Shown: in pieces, positions 18,305 to 25,203 of the stretch
How the letters are laid out: each line of letters begins with the position of its first letter
Numbering within the stretch: the first letter of the stretch is position 1
Notes under the pieces: generated by a model
Told to the model about the DNA's origin: nothing
Seen by the model: the letters and a program-made list of their open reading frames with translations, nothing else
Database searches by the model: none
Made by a program: the position numbers and the translations under genes
NCBI GenBank assembly: GCA_020063625.1
Contig: JAICDD010000006.1
Coordinates: 1-55,624, forward strand
Direction of reading: 5' to 3'
DNA: 55,624 nucleotides
DNA from: Fusobacteriales bacterium
Lineage (GTDB): Bacteria > Fusobacteriota > Fusobacteriia > Fusobacteriales > Fusobacteriaceae

Positions 18305-19625
18305 TTAGTAAACAGATGCTTTCCAAGAGGTATTTTTAATACCGTTAGTACTATTTATTAATGTATTTCCCCAATTAGTTAAACTATTAGGGTTCCAATT
18401 ATTTACTATGTCAATATTACCATATTGAGGCGAATTTCCATCCCAAGACCAACCTAAATAACCAACACCTAAGGACTGACATCTTTCAAGAATATCATAT
18501 TCTTTTACATCCATTCCTTTATGTTCAGCAGCAAATTCTCCAATAATTAATGGTATCTTATTATTAACAAATGTTGAAATATAATTATTAATTTTATCAT
18601 AATTATTGTATACTTCATACATATGCACACTAAATACAGTATTTTTTAATATATCTGAATCAAATACAGTTTTGGCATTATTTAGCATAATATTTTGCCA
18701 ATCTTGTCCTCAATTTGGTGCATCAATAATTAAAGTATGTTTAAATCCAGCATTTCGTAACTGATTAATAGCATTTTTACTTTCATTAATCCATGTAGTA
18801 TCAGAAATACCATTTCCAAAAGGTTCATTTCCAATATTAATAAAAATATATTTTTCTTCTCCAATAAGTATATCTTTCATTTCAATCCAATAATTTACAG
18901 CACTTTGTAAAGAAGCAGCAGAAGAATCTTCACCATATCCAGTTGTATCATGTACTTCTAAAATTCCAATTAAATGATTTAATTTAATTTTATTAATAAT
19001 AGTTTTCAATTCATCTTTTGAAGTTTTTGTCCATTTTTGTCCATTAGATAAAACAATTCTTACCGTATTAGCATTTGTATCGGAGATATTTTTTAAAGTA
19101 GAATCTAATTTATCTGGGAACCAAGTATGAGCATGATTTATTCCACGCATTATAAAATTATACCCTTTAGCATCAAAAATTTTTCCGTTTTCTATGTAAA
19201 AACCATTTTTACTATTATTAATTTTAAATGTAATAGGTTTATTAATTTCAGATAAAACTTTCCAAGTATTTGCTTCAAATAATTTTACTTCAATAATGTA
19301 ATTTTTGGTAATATCAATATTTGAAAAATTTAAAGATACTTTTTTTTGTTCCTGAGCCATTTATTTTTAAAAATACTTCAGAATAAGTATGCCATGTTGA
19401 AGTATCTTTTAATGTAACTCTTATCTCTCTATTTGTAGAAGTAGAATAATCAAATGACACATTTATATTATCATTAGAATAAGCAGTTGTTGGAGAAATA
19501 AGATTTGATACAAAGTCATTAGATACTAATGAAGTAGAGAAATCCTTTTCAGAATTAAGAAAATTATTACTAGAAGGAACACACCCAATTAATAATAAAA
19601 AATATAACAAAATAAAATTTTTCAT
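18305..19625 (-). pseudogene. Endo-1,4-beta-mannanase, GH5_8-like lipoprotein, broken at two places
   Basis: Reads right to left. It has a signal peptide with lipobox L-L-I-G-C and then a beta-rich N-terminal domain. The GH5 domain close to Bacillus-type mannanases shows M-R-G-I-N-H-A-H-T-W, E-V-H-D-T-T-G-Y, Y-W-I-E-M-K-D, acid/base Glu in I-G-N-E-P-F-G, F-S-V-H-M-Y-E, nucleophile Glu in L-I-I-G-E-F, and G-W-S-W-D-G-N-S. Lesion 1: an A8 run (plus T run 19340-19347) shifts the frame; a 7-base run would restore G-T-K-K-V-S-L. Lesion 2: an in-frame TGA at 18710-18712 replaces the Trp of the conserved x-W-G-Q block, a TGG to TGA change. The ribosome-binding site is ggagga. It is distinct from the GH5_7 enzyme at 8981. 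Confidence 0.85.
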
Positions 19626-19640
19626 ATACCCTCCTCCTTA

Positions 19641-19654
19641 CAAAAACGTTTCCG
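19641..19654. promoter_or_regulatory. LacI-type operator 1 before the GH5_8 gene
   Basis: The sequence caaaaacgtttccg has a central CG and mirrors the operator at 3813, sharing acgtttccg. It lies between the promoter and the start codon, where a bound repressor would block transcription. Confidence 0.6.
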
Positions 19655-19687
19655 TAAGTTTATATATTTATCTTGACGTCTAATTTA

Positions 19688-19716
19688 ATTATATTATATA
19701 AAAACGTTTTAGTCAA
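19688..19716 (-). promoter_or_regulatory. Promoter of the GH5_8 gene with an operator in its spacer
   Basis: On the minus strand the -35 box is ttgact (19716-19711) and the -10 box is tataat (19693-19688), with a 17-base spacer. The perfect palindrome aaaacgtttt (19701-19710) fills most of the spacer. Its centre is 58 bp from that of the operator at 19641. This is a classic repressible arrangement. Confidence 0.72.
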
Positions 19717-19971
19717 TATTTTATGATTAATTAATATATTTAAATATGAATATAATTGTAGTTTGGAATATAAAAAAAATTAAATTTATATTTTTTTATA
19801 AAAGTTAAAAGATGATTATTATTGATTAAAAAATATTTTAATGATAAAAAAATTAAAGTTTTTATTATTTATTTAAAATTATATTAACTATCATAATATA
19901 AATAGAGAAAAAAGATGGCTTCTATAGAATACAGAAATCATCTTTTAAGATATTAAAATAATCTTTTTTGA
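19717..19971. other. AT-rich intergenic stretch with one weak hairpin
   Basis: No ORF is supported. The only structure seen is an 8-bp stem (aaaagatg at 19910, catctttt at 19939) followed by T-rich DNA, a possible remnant terminator. The rest is very AT-rich sequence between divergent control regions. Confidence 0.4.
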
Positions 19972-20222
19972 GTATATAATTTTTGGTATTAGCATATCCA
20001 CCAACACCAAAAATTATACACCCTGTGGTTCTGTTTTTCTATCTTTGTGCTCTTCGTGTAACGCATTTATCAAAAAATCTAATATCCTCCGAAAAGGCGT
20101 GTTTTAATTCTCCTCACTTTTTACTAATTTTTCTATCCTGTGTTTATCTGTGTATATCTGGTGGTTCCAGATTTTTCTTTTTACTATAATTCTTGGAAAG
20201 TAGTGTAAGTCGTGACTACTTT
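19972..20222. repeat. Upstream GTG-word repeat block with a hairpin at its edge
   Basis: It begins with a 16-bp hairpin with one mismatch (gtatataatttttggt at 19972, complement ending 20021). The same phrases as in the large array after 21719 then follow: ctgtggttctgttttt, ctatctttgtgctcttcgtg, tctaatatcctccgaaaa and ctgtgtttatctgtg. The overlapping open frame is a hydrophobic by-product and not a gene. The base composition is clearly different from the coding DNA around it. Confidence 0.7.
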
Positions 20223-20475
20223 TAATTGTCAATCTTTTTTATTCTGTGTTTATCTTGTAGATTTTATTTTTTTAATTTATATCTATAACACTAAAATTAA
20301 AATATCATATTAAAAGATATAATGTCTATTTTTATTAATGATATTATTACTTTAATTTATTTTATTCTTTTTTTAATATATAAAAAGAATTTAAACTAGA
20401 AAATTAATATATTTTACTAATACATATTAATGTGATAACATTATGTATATTTTAAAACAAAAGGGGGAGGATATT

Positions 20476-21690
20476 ATGTTAGGGTTTATGGAAAAAGAAA
20501 TATTAACTAGTGTAGAAGAAAAAATAGGTTTGTTAAGCTATTTTCAACCAATAATTTCATTAAAAGAAAATAAAATTATTGGGTATGAGATACTACTTCG
20601 TGGGATTATTAATAATCAATTAACATCACCAAAAAGTATATATAATATTTTTGAATCAAATAGTGAAATAATTGATTTTGATTTTAAAGTTATAAAACAT
20701 CATTTAAAAGAAATTTCAAAAATATATAATGAAAATTATTTATATTCTATAAATCTTAGTTTTCCAAGAGAAAGGCTGTCAAGTATAGATGAAACAATGT
20801 TAAGACTAAATATAAATGAAATGGTGGAAAAAGTCAAAGAATATAAAATGTGTACAGAAAATATTATTATAGAAATAAGTGAAAATGAAATAGGTTCATC
20901 AATTCAGCAGATAAATTTTGTAAAGCAACTTAAAGAAAAAGGTTTTTTAATAGCTCTTGATGATATAGGAAAAAATAATAGTAATTTTTCTAAATTAGTG
21001 GACTTAAAACCAAATATTTTAAAAATAGATAAAAGTTTGATAAAAGATATAGAAAAAAGTGGTTATAAAAGTTCAATAGTAAAAAATATAATATCAATAT
21101 CAGAAGAAACAGGAAGTATTATCATAGCTGAAGGTATTGAAAAAATAGAAGAACTTGAAAAAATTTCTTGGCTTGGATGTGATCTAGTACAAGGATATTT
21201 TTATAGTAAACCAATGGAAATAGAAGAAATGGACATTAAAAATATTGTCAGTAAGATAGAGTATGGTAAAAATAGAATTGTTAAATATATTGATATTAGA
21301 ATGAAACAAATAATAGATAATGAAATTATGTTTAATGATATAATAACTCAAGCGGAAAGAACATTTATGTTATTTGGAAATGAATTTAGTGCTTTTGCAT
21401 TTAATCTTTTTAGAAAGTTTTCTAAAATAGAAGCAGTATATTTGCTAAAAGAAAATGGTGTTCAAATAAGTGATACATTTTTGAATAAAGATATAGAGAT
21501 AAATAAAAATAAAATATTTCATCCAGCAAAACTTGGAGATAATCATGATTTAAAAGAATATTATTACAATTTGAAATATAAAAACATATATATATCAGAT
21601 GTATATATATCAAAAGCTACAGGAAATAAATGTATAACAATTTCTAAAAAAATATTAGATAAAATATTATGTTTAGATATAAAAATTTAA
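20476..21690 (+). CDS. EAL-domain c-di-GMP phosphodiesterase with C-terminal sensor region
   Basis: About 404 residues from ATG 20476, chosen for the gggggagg site 7 bases upstream; earlier in-frame starts lack one. The EAL domain (about residues 1-245) has F-Q-P-I, Y-E-I-L-L-R (the E-x-L-x-R site), N-L-S-F-P-R, I-E-I-S-E-N-E, A-L-D-D-I-G, L-K-I-D-K-S, I-A-E-G-I-E and V-Q-G-Y-F-Y-S. All metal and catalytic residues therefore appear present. The C-terminal 150 residues, with F-R-K-F and Y-I-S-K-A-T-G-N-K-C-I-T, look like a PDC/YkuI-type sensor. It is cytoplasmic with no membrane segment. It stands alone with its own terminator and is flanked on both sides by repeat arrays. Confidence 0.87.
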   Translation: MLGFMEKEILTSVEEKIGLLSYFQPIISLKENKIIGYEILLRGIINNQLTSPKSIYNIFESNSEIIDFDFKVIKHHLKEISKIYNENYLYSINLSFPRERLSSIDETMLRLNINEMVEKVKEYKMCTENIIIEISENEIGSSIQQINFVKQLKEKGFLIALDDIGKNNSNFSKLVDLKPNILKIDKSLIKDIEKSGYKSSIVKNIISISEETGSIIIAEGIEKIEELEKISWLGCDLVQGYFYSKPMEIEEMDIKNIVSKIEYGKNRIVKYIDIRMKQIIDNEIMFNDIITQAERTFMLFGNEFSAFAFNLFRKFSKIEAVYLLKENGVQISDTFLNKDIEINKNKIFHPAKLGDNHDLKEYYYNLKYKNIYISDVYISKATGNKCITISKKILDKILCLDIKI

Positions 21691-21711
21691 AGGAGCGAAA
21701 GCTCCTTTTTT
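21689..21711 (+). terminator. Terminator of the EAL gene
   Basis: The stem aaaggagc / gctccttt has a gaaa tetraloop (21697-21700) and is followed by a T run. It immediately follows the stop codon. Confidence 0.85.
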
Positions 21712-21718
21712 ATTACAT

Positions 21719-22781
21719 AAGGAGTACGAATTAAATTATTTTTAAAACCACAGTATATAATATTCAACGTAGAGACTCAGAGTACACTGGAATGCACAGA
21801 GTTTTATATTTTTTTGCCACGGATTGGTTACACAAAGGGCACGAAGAAAACCATTGAGGACCACTAAGAATTAAAATAATTTTTTGAAACCACTGGATTT
21901 ACACCAGATATAGACAAAATATTCAACGTAGAGATTCAGAGTACACTGAGATGCACAGAGTTTTATATTTTTTTTGCCACGGATTGGTTACACAAAGAAC
22001 ACGAAGAAAACCATTGAGAACCACTAAGAATAAATTATTTTTGAAACCACGAGATTTACACGGATTTTTTAGAAACTACGGGATACACACTAGATATCAC
22101 ACGAGATAGATAAGATTTTATCCTGTGGTTACTTTTTCTTTGTGGTTCTGTTTTTCTATCTTTGTGTACTTCGTGTAACTTTTTTAAATCCGCGTTTTTC
22201 CGTGGCTAATTTTATTTATTTTATTCGTTTTAATTACTGCTATTCGTGGTTTCCACTTTTTCCTTTGTGGTTCTGTTTTTCTATCTTTGTGTTCTTCGTG
22301 TAATTTTTTTAATCTGTGTTTTTCCGTGGCTAAATTCTAATTTTGCTATTTACTCCTCACTTCTTACTAATTTTTCTATACTGTGTTTATCTAAAGTGTT
22401 TTTCATAGAAAAATACCGAAAGCTGTGCTCGTGGTTTCCACTTTTTCCTTTGTGGTTCTGTTTTTCTATCTTTGTGTTCTTCGTGTAACGTCTAATATCC
22501 TCCGAAAAAACGCTATTAAATCCTTCTTACTTCTCACTTCTTACTCTTAACTTCTCACTATTTTTTCTCTTTGTGTTCTTCGTGTAATTTTTTTAATCTA
22601 CGTTTTTCCGTGGCTAATTTTTCTATCTCTGTGCTCATCTGTATGTATCTGGTGGTTCCGATTATCTCTTTCATTGCGCTCCTCTGATTACTATGTTCCT
22701 CTGTGTTGGCTTTTAATTCTTCTCACTTTTTATTTCTTAGTCTTTACTTTTCACTATCATTAGTGCAATTCGTATCTCCTT
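21719..22781. repeat. Large non-coding GTG/CAC-word repeat array with imperfect terminal inverted repeats
   Basis: About 1.06 kb without a credible gene. The left part (21762-22075) has two tandem copies of a 159-bp unit (starts at 21762 and 21921) rich in CAC words such as ggttacacaaagaacacg. The right part (22120-22700) has the complementary GTG words: ctttgtgttcttcgtgtaa-type phrases near 22159, 22287, 22470 and 22570, plus tccgtggctaa and ctgtggttctgttttt. Left and right words are near-perfect complements, so a long hairpin can form. A c/t-rich part near 22520-22560 repeats cttacttctcac-type words. The ends are aaggagtacgaatt (21719) and aattcgtatctcctt (22767), inverted with one extra base. 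This could be a MITE-like or other non-autonomous element. Confidence 0.7.
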
Positions 22782-23457
22782 TTTAATTGTTAATTTTTCA
22801 TTTGCAAATATTACAAAAGACGGTGGTCTTGGAGGATATAATTTTGGAGTAATGAAGTTTAATTTAAATAGATTAAATAGTGAACTTGAAAAAAATGGAC
22901 TTCCAACAGTAGATGAAAAATTAATAATTCAAGGTGGAGGAGGATATGGAACTTTTGATAGAATTATAATTGGTGGAGAAGGAGCAGGATTAATTGGAAA
23001 TGAAAAAACAAATGATAATTACAAAATAAATATTTCTGGAGGATATGGAGAATTTTTATTAGGATATAAAGTAATAGATAAACCTAAATTAACAGTATAC
23101 CCAAAATTAGGTATTGGATATATGGCAGTAGGAGTAGAAATAGAAAAAAGAAATAATAATAAAGTAGAAACACTTACTGATGCAATGACAAAATTTACTG
23201 AAAAAACAGATTTTGTATTTGGTGGGATGATATTAGATTTGAGTTTAAATTTAGAATATATGTTGTCTAAAATTCGAAATAGACAGATAGGTGGAATGAT
23301 GATAGAAGTTGAAGGTGGATATAAATTTATGCCTCTTGGAAATAAAGTATATCAAGATGAAATAGAGTTAGCATCAAACACGAAAATCAATACAAATGGA
23401 TATTATGTTACTTTTAAAATTGGAGGAGGAGGATTTGATTTAGTATCAGTAAAATAA
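22774..23457 (+). pseudogene. Outer-membrane-type protein, 5' end lost at the repeat array
   Basis: The frame ending at 23457 stays open upstream of ATG 22852. It encodes a credible end of a signal peptide (F-L-I-V-N-F-S-F-A) followed by N-I-T-K-D-G-G-L-G-G-Y-N-F-G-V, then M-K-F-N-L-N-R-L. No ATG, GTG or TTG is available before it, because the repeat array starts right there. ATG 22852 has no well-spaced ribosome-binding site. The mature part is Gly-rich with alternating strands (G-G-G-G-Y-G, G-G-Y-G-E-F-L-L-G-Y, G-I-G-Y-M-A-V-G-V) and resembles small beta-barrel or lipocalin-like surface proteins of Fusobacteria. The exact family is not recognised. It is followed by a strong terminator. Confidence 0.55.
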
Positions 23458-23461
23458 AATC

Positions 23462-23545
23462 AGTGAGACTGAAAAGATAATTTCTATTGAATAAATTTTT
23501 AATTAATCCATTTTTTAGAAGTGCTTTTCAGTCTCACTTTATTAA
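23462..23545. terminator. Long-loop terminator between convergent genes
   Basis: A perfect 15-bp stem (agtgagactgaaaag at 23462-23476, complement at 23524-23538) has a 47-base AT-rich loop and is followed by a T-rich run. It ends the truncated outer-membrane gene and may also act on the convergent GGDEF gene. Confidence 0.7.
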
Positions 23546-23546
23546 A

Positions 23547-24520
23547 TTAATACTTTATACAATTTTTTCCACTTTTTTTAGCCTCATACATTAGCTCATC
23601 TACTTTTTTTAATAATTCTTTTTCACTCTCACCTTTATATTCTACAATCCCAAAGCTTGCAGTAATTTTTTTATTTTTAATAATATTTATAGAATTGAGA
23701 CTATCTTTATATCTATTACAATACTGAATAGCAGATTCTAATTTACAATTTAATAAAATTATTAAAAACTCTTCACCACCAATTCTTCCTAAATAATGAT
23801 TTTTTTTAAATTATCAGAAATAGTTTTTGATACAGATTTTAATACTTCATCACCAATATCATGCCCATAATTATCATTTATTTGTTTAAAGTTATCTATA
23901 TCAAACATTATTAGAGAAAAAGTAGATTTATTTAATAAATTTTTTAAAGTAAATAAAGTCTTTCTTCTGTTATAAATATTAGTTAGTTCATCTATTTCTG
24001 CAAGATATTTTAATTTTTTATTTTGTTCTATTATTTTTTCTTCCATTTTTTTATTTTCAGTTATATCAAAAACTATTCCAGAGACTATTAAAGGAGAGCC
24101 ATCAGCAGTTCTTTTTGTTACAACTCCTCTATCATAATACCAATTATATGTTCCAAATTTATTTTTTATTCTGTATTCAACTTCATAAGCTTCACTTTTT
24201 CCTAATAAATGGGTTCTCATATTTTCCATTACTCTATCATAATCGTCAGGGTGCAATTTATCAGTAAAAAACTCATAACCTATATTTTTAGGTATTTCTT
24301 CTATTGAATAACCAAGAGCAGTAACTTTTTTAGGATTAAAAAACACTTTATTTTCTGGTATCATAAAATACCAAGTTCCTAAATTTCCTATCCAAGGGAA
24401 ATTTAACAATTCATTATTTTGATTTTGTGCTTTTAATGTGTTTATTAATTCTTCATAATGATGTAATTTTTCTATCAATTCTTCTTTTGAATAATTTTCA
24501 TAATTTGTACTCATTTTCAT
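23547..24520 (-). pseudogene. PAS-GGDEF diguanylate cyclase with a frameshift in an A run
   Basis: Reads right to left. An N-terminal helix is followed by a PAS/PAC domain (I-G-N-L-G-T-W-Y-F, L-H-P-D-D-Y-D-R-V, Y-E-V-E-Y-R-I, I-V-F-D-I-T-E-N-K). The GGDEF domain shows D-E-L-T-N-I-Y-N-R-R, F-D-I-D-N-F-K-Q-I-N-D-N-Y-G-H and G-D-E-V-L. The frame stops at 23789 after an A8 run (plus T run 23800-23807). With nine A the protein continues N-H-Y-L-G-R-I-G-G-E-E-F and on to I-T-A-S-F-G-I-V and K-K-S-G-K-N-C, ending at 23547. The missing part contains the GGEEF active loop, so as written the product could not make c-di-GMP. Confidence 0.83.
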
Positions 24521-24644
24521 CCTCCATAAAAGCTTTTAATTTGATATTCTATAAAAATAAAAAAATCCTTTTTTAAACTCTAGAATATTGACTTTAATTA
24601 TGGTAAAATAAAACTAGCGTAAAAGATAAAGTAGGTGAGAAATA

Positions 24645-25196
24645 TTGAAAAAAATTAATATTATTCTAATTAAAATATTATATTCTTTATATTATATGGT
24701 TATTTTAATTTTTATAAAAATTAGAAAAGATGACTATACAAATTCTAATATATCAGAAAAATTTATTGAATTCAACAATAAAAGAGTAATGAGAATAATA
24801 AAAAAGAAAAAAATAAATAGTAATGAAATAGCATTATTATTGCCACATTGTTTACAAGCGTATGATTATCCATTTAAAATAACAACTGATATTGAAAATT
24901 GTAAAGAGTGTGGGAAATGTGTAATAGATAAAATTGTGAAATTGAAGAAAAATTATGGAGTAAATATTAAGGTAGCAACAGGTGGGGCTTTAGCTAGATT
25001 ATTTTAAAAAAAACATAGACCAAAGGTAGTAATAGCTGTAGCTTGTGAAAGAGATTTGATATCAGGTATTTATGATTCAATACCACTTCTTGTTTATGGA
25101 GTATTTAATACTAGAGAAAATGGACCTTGTATAAATACCAATGTAAATGTTGAAGAAATAGAAAATGTAATAAAAAAAATAAGTGAAAAGGAGTAA
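24645..25196 (+). pseudogene. DUF116 membrane-anchored Cys-rich protein with an in-frame stop
   Basis: It starts at TTG 24645 after aggtgag, with an N-terminal hydrophobic segment. DUF116 motifs are L-L-L-P-H-C-L-Q, C-K-E-C-G-K-C and G-G-A-L-A-R. An in-frame TAA at 25005-25007 interrupts it. The same frame continues with the rest of the family pattern, H-R-P-K-V-V-I-A-V-A-C-E-R-D-L-I-S-G and then N-G-P-C, to a stop at 25194-25196. A single-base substitution would create the TAA. The family function is unknown; the Cys pattern suggests metal or Fe-S binding. The last codons contain the ribosome-binding site of the next gene. Confidence 0.75.
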
Positions 25197-25203
25197 TACT
25201 TAT

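Noticed and set aside
18708-18714. Alternative genetic code with UGA as Trp or Gly
   Set aside because: Core genes such as dnaB, dnaX and rplI use TGG for Trp, and the trhP gene ends properly on TGA. Only one damaged gene has an internal TGA, and it also has a frameshift.
19983-20189. Open frame of about 68 codons before the EAL gene
   Set aside because: It reads through the same repeat words as the array after 21719 and starts inside the edge hairpin without a ribosome-binding site.
22246-22488. Open frame of about 80 codons inside the large repeat array
   Set aside because: Its sequence is only a translation of the repeated GTG words (the same hydrophobic phrase appears twice). It has no ribosome-binding site and does not resemble a protein family.
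21719-22781. CRISPR array
   Set aside because: The repeats are not of constant length or spacing, there are no unique spacers of regular size, and no cas genes are near.
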